The notes under the pieces are model-generated. The model worked only from the letters and a program-made list of their open reading frames with translations, was not told the origin of the DNA and ran no database searches. Positions 54,425 through 61,734 of a stretch of DNA of 64,000 bases are shown in pieces. The stretch is taken from positions 411,291 to 475,290 of the forward strand of contig VXNY01000029.1 of NCBI GenBank assembly GCA_009840305.1, in the 5' to 3' direction. This DNA comes from Gammaproteobacteria bacterium (GTDB lineage: Bacteria; Pseudomonadota; Gammaproteobacteria; Pseudomonadales; Azotimanducaceae). Made by a program: the position numbers and the translations under genes. Numbering within the stretch: the stretch's first letter is position 1; each line of letters begins with the position of its first letter.

Positions 54425-54730
54425 ATGAGAACTACAAAACTTATTCTGCTAGCCCTAATCGTTTTAACGATTGATGGGTTTGCGTTTCACTTCGCGGATA
54501 CCGATGCTGAGCATGCTGCGCTCGCACAAATCGTGACCGAACTGAAAACTTTAGAAAAACTCATTGACCGCGCTGAAAAAGAAGCTGATCCGACCGCACG
54601 TATCAGTTTCCAATACGATTGGTTGCGCCGGGATTTGAAACTGGTACGAAGAGGTATCCAAGATCATCTTGACACTCCCTCCAGCGAACCTCGAGAGTTT
54701 GAGCCTCTACAAGGAGATTACCGTCAATGA
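54425..54730 (+). CDS. RAQPRD family ICE protein (TIGR01690)
   Basis: 101 residues. Signal peptide (LILLALIVLTIDGFAFH), then ALAQIVTELKTLEKLIDRAE and the family core ARISFQYDWLRRDLKLVRRG; the C-terminal EPREFEPLQGDYR is this protein's version of the RAQPRD-PLSGDYR end. Periplasmic, small, function undefined but universal in this ICE class. ATG 54425 preferred over TTG 54422. The stop overlaps the next start (ATGA). Confidence 0.88.
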   Translation: MRTTKLILLALIVLTIDGFAFHFADTDAEHAALAQIVTELKTLEKLIDRAEKEADPTARISFQYDWLRRDLKLVRRGIQDHLDTPSSEPREFEPLQGDYRQ

Positions 54731-54957
54731 ACGATGTTCAAAGACAAGCGTTCATGGCTGGTTCTGGAGTAGAGTCTGCGGCGATGCAGCTTGCAATCAA
54801 GAGTTCTCTAATCGTACTGATTTGCATCTGGACTACCTGGGTTGCCATCGGTGCTTTTCGAGCTTGGCGATTCGGGGACTTGGAAATCTATGACCTGCTG
54901 TGGCAGGTAATGCGCGCGTCCATCATTCTTCTCGTGGTCGGGTTTTACATTCAATGA
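54727..54957 (+). CDS. ICE protein TIGR03758/PFL_4701 family (DUF3262)
   Basis: 76 residues with two transmembrane helices (SSLIVLICIWTTWVAIGAF and VMRASIILLVVGFYIQ). Family start FMAGSGVESAAMQLAI and the LEIYDLLWQV between helices are diagnostic. Overlaps RAQPRD by four bases. Small inner-membrane component of the type IV secretion system. Confidence 0.88.
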   Translation: MNDVQRQAFMAGSGVESAAMQLAIKSSLIVLICIWTTWVAIGAFRAWRFGDLEIYDLLWQVMRASIILLVVGFYIQ

Positions 54958-54990
54958 TCACATTTTTTTTGCAACTCGATGAGGTAAATT

Positions 54991-55326
54991 GTGCAATTAA
55001 TCTCTAAATATTGGGCTTATCTAGTTTCCTATTCTTTCCCCACACCTCGGGCAGACTTACCCACCGCAGTCGCACCTAGCACCGCCCCAGACGAAGGCGA
55101 CTGGATAGCGCTGATTTCGGGCTACATCAAAGATGGCGCGCTAGTTCTCGGATTAGCCGTGGCAGCTGTTGGTTTTCTTTGGGTCGCATATGTCGGATTT
55201 GCTAAATTTAATGAAGCTAGGCAAGGTAAGGCAGAATGGGCGGAAGTTGGGGTTCTAGGTGTAGTCGGAGCGGTCGTGTTGATTTTCGCGAGCTATCTGC
55301 TAACTGAAGCTTCGAAGATCTTTTAA
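54991..55326 (+). CDS. ICE membrane protein TIGR03745/PFL_4702 family (TraA/VirB2-like position)
   Basis: 111 residues, GTG start with GAGG six bases ahead. A polar N-terminus with Pro-rich LPTAVAPSTAPDEGDW leads to two helices (ALVLGLAVAAVGFLWVAYV and VGVLGVVGAVVLIFASYLL), the layout of VirB2-type pilins. Position right before the TraL-like gene fits a pilin-like role (inference from F-like order). Confidence 0.87.
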   Translation: MQLISKYWAYLVSYSFPTPRADLPTAVAPSTAPDEGDWIALISGYIKDGALVLGLAVAAVGFLWVAYVGFAKFNEARQGKAEWAEVGVLGVVGAVVLIFASYLLTEASKIF

Positions 55327-55329
55327 GCC

Positions 55330-55692
55330 GTGAACGAGTCGCACGAAGAACGTGTCGCTGATCGTATGAACTGCGAACCACCTATCTTTAAAGGATGTTC
55401 AACTTCAGAGTTGTTATTCATAGCTGTTGGAGCAACGGCGTTCTGGTTCCCAGTCAGCATACTCATATGCGCCCTGCTTGGCGCAATCACCATGGGTCTA
55501 GGTATTGCAGGCGTCGGTGTTGTGGCGACAGTTGTGACTATGGCTTCGTTCTTCCAAAAGATAAAAAACGGACGGCCTGACGGTTACTACCAACAAATTT
55601 GTCGTGTTTGGCTCGCGAACAAAGGGGTACAAGCCTGTCCTTTAATCTTAAAGTCGGCGCACTGGGATCTTGGAAGAACAAGTCGTGCGTAA
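55330..55692 (+). CDS. Conjugative transfer protein TIGR03750 (DUF3487, TraL/VirB3-like)
   Basis: 120 residues from a GTG three bases after the previous stop. ADRMNCEPPIFKGCSTSELL is the family start, followed by two membrane helices (FWFPVSILICALLGAI and LGIAGVGVVATVVTMASFF) and RPDGYYQQICRVWL. Matches VirB3/TraL architecture. Overlaps the next gene by 23 bases. Confidence 0.87.
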   Translation: MNESHEERVADRMNCEPPIFKGCSTSELLFIAVGATAFWFPVSILICALLGAITMGLGIAGVGVVATVVTMASFFQKIKNGRPDGYYQQICRVWLANKGVQACPLILKSAHWDLGRTSRA

Positions 55693-56356
55693 GTATCGGC
55701 ATGAAATAGACAATGTTCGGTCCCACATCCGTTCATTGTGGGTAGTCATCGGCATTGAAGTATTCACGATACTGATCTTGGGATTTAGTCTGGTTAAAGC
55801 ACAAGATGACATCGTAGTACATTTACCGCCGGATCTTCGCACTGGTGCGACTCTGACCCCAGATCAAATTCATCCAGCCAACATTTACGCCTTTGCTTTT
55901 TATATTTTTCAACAACTCAATCGTTGGCCAAATGACGGTTCTGAGGACTTTGGAAACGCCATCTTTTCGCTGTCAGCTTACCTGACGCCAAAGTATCGAG
56001 TGGCACTACAGAAGGAACTAGAGCTCAAGGGTCGGCGCGGTGAGCTAATTCATCGCGTTCGCGGGATGCAAGAACGTCCTGGTCACACTTTCGATGAATT
56101 GCGCGTGCAAGTATTGACCACGGGAACGTGGGTCGTTTGGCTCGACTTAGAACTTCAAGAGTCAGTCAAAGGCATGTCGATCAAGAGAACTTTTATCCGC
56201 TATCCGCTTCGTGTAGTGCGCTACGCGGTCGACCCAGAGAAGAATCCATGGCAGTTAGCCTTGGACGGGTTTACCGACGAGGGTCCGCGCCGCTTAGAAG
56301 AGGACGAACTTAATACAACCACAGAAGAAGAAAATTCAGATGGAACGAACTCATAA
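55670..56356 (+). CDS. ICE protein TIGR03746/PFL_4703 family (DUF2895, TraE/VirB8-like)
   Basis: 228 residues from a TTG inside the previous gene. One N-terminal helix (LWVVIGIEVFTILILGFSLV, about residues 22-41) then a periplasmic domain with VHLPPDLRTGATL, NIYAFAFYIFQQLNRWP and FSLSAYLTPKYRVALQ. Bitopic topology and position fit TraE/VirB8, the inner-membrane assembly factor. The stop overlaps the start of the next gene by 17 bases. Confidence 0.87.
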   Translation: MEEQVVRKYRHEIDNVRSHIRSLWVVIGIEVFTILILGFSLVKAQDDIVVHLPPDLRTGATLTPDQIHPANIYAFAFYIFQQLNRWPNDGSEDFGNAIFSLSAYLTPKYRVALQKELELKGRRGELIHRVRGMQERPGHTFDELRVQVLTTGTWVVWLDLELQESVKGMSIKRTFIRYPLRVVRYAVDPEKNPWQLALDGFTDEGPRRLEEDELNTTTEEENSDGTNS

Positions 56357-57134
56357 GAAAAACTCAAAAGAAAATAACGGTCGGAGGCCGCGAAACTGGT
56401 GCAAATTTTTTATTGTTCTCTTTTTCATGTCATCGAATGTCGCGGCCTTTGCCGACCGTTTGGAATGGGACAAAGTCCCTCTCAAACTTGACCTAGAAGT
56501 TGGAACTGAACGCTTTGTTCACTTTTCCGTTCCCATTGATGTTGGAGTTCCTGACAATTTGGTCGAATACGTTCGCATTCAGGTCGTTGGAAATTCTGTA
56601 TATCTGACTGCAGCACAAGACTTTGATCGACAACGGTTCTTGTTTCGCTCAAAGGAAGACGGTACCGTAATGGTAGTAGACATAAAGGCGGATACTATCG
56701 CGGTCGATTCCGAGCACGTTTACATTAACGACGTCTCGCGATCTCAGTCAAAGCAACCTAAGAAACAATGGACTCCTGCTCAATTGACTCAATTCGCAGC
56801 ACGAGTCCTTTATGCGCCTCAACGGTTGCGATTGAGTTCGAACGGACTCACGAAAGTGCCATTGCCCAAACAGGTAGTCTCTCTGATAAGACACGAACGA
56901 ATTCATGTACGTCCTTACGCAAGTTGGAAGACTGAGAAAGGACTATTCGTCACCGTGTTGATGCTAATTAATACAACCAATCAACCCATTGAATTACATC
57001 CTTTGATGTTGCGTGGTAGGTGGGTCGCCGCGACGTTTCATCATTATCGGCTGTTGTCCAATACAACGAATGCAAATATCACTGCTTTGTACTTGATTTC
57101 TGACCAACCGTTTGCACAAGCAATGGATTTTTGA
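56340..57134 (+). CDS. ICE protein TIGR03749/PFL_4704 family (DUF3438, TraK/VirB9-like)
   Basis: 264 residues. N-terminal signal (FFIVLFFMSSNVAAFADR), then RLEWDKVPLKLDLEVGTER, the family's beta-domain opening, and YVRIQVVGNSVYLTAAQDF. The C-terminal half WVAATFHHYRLL, TALYLISDQPF is diagnostic. Beta-rich secretin-like TraK position: outer part of the core channel complex. A single base separates its stop from the next ATG. Confidence 0.87.
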   Translation: MERTHKKNSKENNGRRPRNWCKFFIVLFFMSSNVAAFADRLEWDKVPLKLDLEVGTERFVHFSVPIDVGVPDNLVEYVRIQVVGNSVYLTAAQDFDRQRFLFRSKEDGTVMVVDIKADTIAVDSEHVYINDVSRSQSKQPKKQWTPAQLTQFAARVLYAPQRLRLSSNGLTKVPLPKQVVSLIRHERIHVRPYASWKTEKGLFVTVLMLINTTNQPIELHPLMLRGRWVAATFHHYRLLSNTTNANITALYLISDQPFAQAMDF

Positions 57135-57135
57135 T

Positions 57136-58401
57136 ATGCCTTGGAAATTCAACAACAAACTCATTCCCGTGATCAGTGTACTCGCGGTGTTAGGAGTGAT
57201 GTTTATCGTCGTCAAATCATGTAATAATGAAGTCCCACAAGATCCGGTCATGAATTTTGTGCCTGAATCTCCCGCACCTGATGCGGATTCTCCAGCAGAT
57301 ACGATCAAAACTCTGACAGCAAATGTCGGAGAATTGATCAGTGAAGTGGACGCATTGCGTCAAGATCATGCTTCTCTGAGGGAGGAAAGAGATGACATTG
57401 AAGCCAATATCGCACGGCAATTTGCTGCAGAGTTTCGAAATTTACGACAAGAACGAAACCTGAATGCTTCGACACCAGACGATTGGCAGAGAATTCAAGA
57501 TCGTATTGAAGAAATTAGTTCTGCACTGGAGGCACTTGCTCGGGATACGGTTTCAGATTCCTATCAAATCGGCAGCAACAATATTACCGGTATTGAACGG
57601 ATCGATGCTGTCCTCTCTCCTTCGTATGTGTGGTTAAATCCATTGGACACAGAAATCAGCGGTTCGTCCTTTGGTGGGCTTTCTTCTGAAGCGAACATTG
57701 ATCCGGTAATCACCATCCCAATTAATGCGACACTTATTGACTCAACAGCGTTAACTGCGTTGATTGGACGAGTTCCAGCAAATGGTCGAGTACAAGATCC
57801 AATGCCGTTCAAAGTACTAACTGGAGACGTGAATCTAGCCGCAAATGGTGCGACAATCGAGGGTATCGAAGGGATGATGTGGAGTGGTTGGGCTGTCGGT
57901 GATTGGACACTTTCGTGTGTGTCCGGCTATGTTGATTCGGTAACTTTCGTGTTCTCTGACGGTACGATCCATTCAATCGAATCCACACAGAGTTCAGGAG
58001 ACAGTAGCCAAGCTTTAGGTTGGATCTCAGATCCGTACGGAAACCCCTGTATACCTGGAGAACGCAAGAGTAATGCATCGTCGTACTTACTCCAACAGTC
58101 GTTGCTGAATACTTCCATGGCTGCCAGTGATACCGCCGCGGCTTTAGAGACGACACAAAGTCTGAGCCCCGTAGGCGCGATCCAATACTTAGTCACCGGT
58201 GACGCTTCGCGCTACGTATTAGGCAATACTCTTGCTGGCGGACTGCAATCGACCTCCGACTGGCTTACAAGACGTGCTGAGCAAGAATTTGATGCCGTGT
58301 TGCTACCGGCCGGACACAAAGTCGCTATTCACGTCGAACAAGAACTACAAATCAACTATGACCGAGAGGGCCGAAAACTCAATCATGATCAAGATCACTA
58401 A
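57136..58401 (+). CDS. ICE protein TIGR03752/PFL_4705 family (TraB/VirB10-like)
   Basis: 421 residues from ATG 57136 (an in-frame upstream start inside the previous gene is less likely). One N-terminal helix (LIPVISVLAVLGVMFIVVKS), a Pro-rich linker, a coiled coil at about residues 55-105 (LTANVGELISEVDALRQD), and the TraB-like domain: INATLIDSTALTALIGRVP, then WSGWAVGDWTLSCVSGYVDS and GYISDPYGNPC-like WISDPYGNPCIPGER. It spans the periplasm as the TraB/VirB10 core component. Overlaps the next gene by 17 bases. Confidence 0.88.
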   Translation: MPWKFNNKLIPVISVLAVLGVMFIVVKSCNNEVPQDPVMNFVPESPAPDADSPADTIKTLTANVGELISEVDALRQDHASLREERDDIEANIARQFAAEFRNLRQERNLNASTPDDWQRIQDRIEEISSALEALARDTVSDSYQIGSNNITGIERIDAVLSPSYVWLNPLDTEISGSSFGGLSSEANIDPVITIPINATLIDSTALTALIGRVPANGRVQDPMPFKVLTGDVNLAANGATIEGIEGMMWSGWAVGDWTLSCVSGYVDSVTFVFSDGTIHSIESTQSSGDSSQALGWISDPYGNPCIPGERKSNASSYLLQQSLLNTSMAASDTAAALETTQSLSPVGAIQYLVTGDASRYVLGNTLAGGLQSTSDWLTRRAEQEFDAVLLPAGHKVAIHVEQELQINYDREGRKLNHDQDH

Positions 58402-58774
58402 ATTCTTCTGTTGTACATTAGCTTTAGCTTTGCTTTCTGGGTGTATGTCATCGAAACCCATCGCGCAATCCGAAAACACTATGACAATGCAGGAAATCTA
58501 CGATGCTCATTTCGTGAATCTAGAGTATGATGCGGATGAGTTCGTATTCACACATAGGTCGCAAGACACCTCAGAATACTCTCAAACGATTAAAAACGAA
58601 GTTGATCAGACGTTTCCGACATTAAAGAACCCGTTTCTTGTAATGTACGTCTTCCCGCGTTTGAACACCGAAGACCGTACCCCAATACCAGGGTATTGGA
58701 CAACCTTTCCCCTTTACGATAACGTCGAATTTGCGCTACCTGGAGAAGAGGTTTTTAGTGGTGATACTGATTGA
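58385..58774 (+). CDS. Conjugative transfer lipoprotein TIGR03751 (TraV/VirB7-like)
   Basis: 129 residues. Lipobox LLSGC with the cysteine at about residue 18, then MTMQEIYDAHF and a C-terminal VMYVFPRLNTEDRTPIPGYWT block diagnostic for the family. ATG 58385 chosen because it puts the signal peptide at the N-terminus. Outer-membrane lipoprotein anchoring the channel core. Overlaps both neighbours. Confidence 0.87.
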   Translation: MIKITKFFCCTLALALLSGCMSSKPIAQSENTMTMQEIYDAHFVNLEYDADEFVFTHRSQDTSEYSQTIKNEVDQTFPTLKNPFLVMYVFPRLNTEDRTPIPGYWTTFPLYDNVEFALPGEEVFSGDTD

Positions 58775-61524
58775 ATGTCTTTCAGTCCCTGCTAGGAGCA
58801 TTCAACAGTACAAAAAAATCTAACAAAGCTTCCCAAAATGGAAGCAAAGACGATCGTGCGGTTCCGCAGCAAGAGGTTGCTTCTTTGTATCAACGACCAC
58901 GTTCGTTTACGGATTTTCTACCATGGATGGAATACATTGAGGATTCGCAGTGTTTTGTATTAGAAGACGGTTCTAGCCTCGGTGCGTTCCTAGAACTGAC
59001 CCCAATAGGCACGGAAGCTCGGGAAGGGAACTTTCTTACTAATCTTCGCGATTGCATTCAAGCGACCCTAACTGATTCGATACCTGAGCATGATTCTGCT
59101 CCTTGGGTCATCCAATTCTTTGTTCAGAACGAGCACGATCTATCTTTTCTAGAAAACAGACTTGCAAACTACGGTTCTCCTGCAGCTCTAAAGAGTGAAT
59201 ACCACGAGTTCTACCTGAATGAGTGTCGAAACCATCTTGCAACAATCACTAGTCCTGGTGGGCTCTTTAAAGACAGTGCGGTAACTGGAACGCGTTGGCG
59301 TGGTCAGTTTCGACGAGTACGCGTCGTGATTTACCGACGAAGTGCAAAAACAGAGAAACAAAAGTCATCGTTGGTCGATGCCGAAGTGGTGCTGAACGAT
59401 ACTATGTCGCGAGTGATCGCCTCACTCGAAGTGGCTGGTCTAGTCTGTCGTCGTGGTACGGGTGAGGACTTTTATCGTTGGTTACTATCGTGGTTCAATC
59501 CAAATCCAACCTCTACTCAGTGTGAAAGTCCTCAAGAGTTCATAAAACTCGCATCTTATACCGCACCTGAAGAAGCGAGTTATGGACACGATTTTGCTGA
59601 GAGTCTACTGTTGTCATGTCCCCAATCGGACGCGGACCAGGGCGTTTGGTGGTTCGACAAATTCCCCCATGCTTTCATTTCGATCCAAAATTTCAGGAAT
59701 ATTCCTGAAATAGGGATTTTGACTGCTGAAAAGACGTTCGGCAACCATACCTATGCTTTATTCGATCGCCTGCCGGAACACACGATCTTGTGTTTAACGG
59801 TTACCATCAAATCGCAATCGGTAGTTCGCACTCACGTAGCGCGTATCAAACGGGCCGCAGTCGGAGACAGTGCTGATGCAGCCCTCACTCGAGAAGACGC
59901 GGATGCAGTGGATCGTCAGATCGCTCGAGGCAATAAACTCTTCCCGGCATCAATGGGTCTTTTCGTACGCGGCAATGACTTAATTAAATTACGTAAGAAC
60001 ATGACTGAAGTGAATGCTTTATTGTTGTCGAATGGTTTTCAACCTATCAGTGGCGAACAGGATCTGTTACCTCTAGATAGCTACATTCGAAATTTACCCA
60101 TGGCCCATGATCCAGCACTTGACAAGCTTCGGAGAAGATCTCGGTATGTCTTTTCCAAGCACCTTGCCAATGTCGCACCTATTTACGGGCGTTCGCGCGG
60201 GACTGGACATTCTGGTATTTTGTTTTTCAATCGAGGTGCAGAACCGTTGGATTTTGATCCTTTGCATCCTCAGGACCGAAAGAAGAACGCTCACATGCTG
60301 ATTCTCGGACCAACTGGAGCTGGAAAATCGGCAATGTTGGTATATCTGCTCCAGCAAATGGTAGCTCGGCATCGTCCTCGCGTGTTCATCATTGAAGCTG
60401 GAGGTTCTTTTACGTTGCTTGGAGAACACTTCAAGGCACATGGGTTATCTGTGAACCAAATCACTCTTAATCCAGACGCGAACGTTTCTTTGCCGCCGTT
60501 TTCTGATGCAATCGAAGCTTTGGACGCTGACACTACACAGTTGGATAGCGAACAAGGCGATGGAGAACCTTCCAGTCGAGATCGATTAGGTGAAATGGAA
60601 ATTGTGGCGCGCGTCATGATCACTGGTGGAGACGCACGCGAAGACAGCAAAGTTTCACGAGCAGATAGATTGCTCATTCGTAGTAGCATTATTAAAGCAG
60701 CAGAACAGGTTCGAAATGAGGGTAGGGAGCAAGTACTGATTTCCGATGTGGTTAAGGCGTTTGCAGTTAGTGCTCAAGATATCAATCTTCCTGCACCACG
60801 ACAGCTACGCGCGCAAGAGATGGCAGACGCAATGGCTCTGTTCACATCTGGGATCGCGAATCACTTCTTTAACCGAGAAGGTTCCCCGTGGCCAGATGTG
60901 GATGTAACCATCTTGGAAATGGGGTTATTGGCGAGGGAAGGGTATGAAGATCAGCTTACGGTTGCATATCTATCTATGATGAGTCATATCAATGATTTAG
61001 TTGAAAAAATGCAACATTCGGATCGGCCTACACTAGTCGTAACCGACGAGGGACACTTGATCACCACTCACCCTTTACTCGCAAACTATGTTGTGAAGAT
61101 TACGAAGATGTGGCGCAAACTTGGAGCTTGGTTCTGGATTGCGACTCAGAACTTGGCGGATTTTCCTGATGCTAGTAAGCGGATGTTGAACATGATGGAG
61201 TGGTGGTTGTGTTTGGTCATGCCAAAAGAAGAGATCGATCAAATCGCGCGCTTCAGAGAACTGACATCCGCACAACGTACTCTGTTGTTATCAGCGAAGA
61301 AGGAACCCGGAAAATACGTAGAGGGTGTTGTTTTGTCTGACAATTTAGAAACATTGTTTCGAAACGTACCGCCTTCATTGTCGTTAGCTCTTGCGATGAC
61401 CGAAAAACACGAAAAAGCGCAAAGGCGAAAAGTTATGGACGAACTCGGATGTTCCGAAGTAGAAGCAGCCTATAAAGTTGCTAAAGAAATCTCCCGAGTA
61501 CGAAAGCAAGAACAAACGTCCTGA
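58771..61524 (+). CDS. traC: Conjugative transfer ATPase TIGR03744/PFL_4706 family (TraC/VirB4-like)
   Basis: 917 residues from a TTG overlapping the TraV-like stop. TraC-type N-terminal domain (FTDFLPWMEYIEDSQCFVLE, GAFLELTPIGTEAR), then the RecA-like ATPase: Walker A GPTGAGKS at residues 513-520, Walker B LVVTDEGHLI near residue 755, and TKMWRKLGAWFWIATQNLADF and MPKEEIDQIARF. Length is normal. It powers pilus assembly and substrate transfer. It is the last transfer gene in the window: the TraW/TraU/TraN-type genes expected next do not follow. Confidence 0.92.
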   Translation: MNVFQSLLGAFNSTKKSNKASQNGSKDDRAVPQQEVASLYQRPRSFTDFLPWMEYIEDSQCFVLEDGSSLGAFLELTPIGTEAREGNFLTNLRDCIQATLTDSIPEHDSAPWVIQFFVQNEHDLSFLENRLANYGSPAALKSEYHEFYLNECRNHLATITSPGGLFKDSAVTGTRWRGQFRRVRVVIYRRSAKTEKQKSSLVDAEVVLNDTMSRVIASLEVAGLVCRRGTGEDFYRWLLSWFNPNPTSTQCESPQEFIKLASYTAPEEASYGHDFAESLLLSCPQSDADQGVWWFDKFPHAFISIQNFRNIPEIGILTAEKTFGNHTYALFDRLPEHTILCLTVTIKSQSVVRTHVARIKRAAVGDSADAALTREDADAVDRQIARGNKLFPASMGLFVRGNDLIKLRKNMTEVNALLLSNGFQPISGEQDLLPLDSYIRNLPMAHDPALDKLRRRSRYVFSKHLANVAPIYGRSRGTGHSGILFFNRGAEPLDFDPLHPQDRKKNAHMLILGPTGAGKSAMLVYLLQQMVARHRPRVFIIEAGGSFTLLGEHFKAHGLSVNQITLNPDANVSLPPFSDAIEALDADTTQLDSEQGDGEPSSRDRLGEMEIVARVMITGGDAREDSKVSRADRLLIRSSIIKAAEQVRNEGREQVLISDVVKAFAVSAQDINLPAPRQLRAQEMADAMALFTSGIANHFFNREGSPWPDVDVTILEMGLLAREGYEDQLTVAYLSMMSHINDLVEKMQHSDRPTLVVTDEGHLITTHPLLANYVVKITKMWRKLGAWFWIATQNLADFPDASKRMLNMMEWWLCLVMPKEEIDQIARFRELTSAQRTLLLSAKKEPGKYVEGVVLSDNLETLFRNVPPSLSLALAMTEKHEKAQRRKVMDELGCSEVEAAYKVAKEISRVRKQEQTS

Positions 61525-61734
61525 GCATAATCGAGCTTCACGGTTATAAGACCTACATTTAGCGTTCTCCGACTTGGTTTATACCTGATCCCAACGGAAT
61601 GCGAGCCAGTCAAATATTTTGGGAAATGCATTCGTAGAACTTACACCAACTCGCTTGCAATTACAATTTGTCAGTAAAAGTTGTGAAAGAGCACATAGAA
61701 CATAACATGTCATTTTTGCTGATAGATTGACTTG

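Noticed and set aside
57809..58196. Two minus-strand frames opposite the TraB-like gene
   Set aside because: Shadows of the TIGR03752 coding sequence without start signals.
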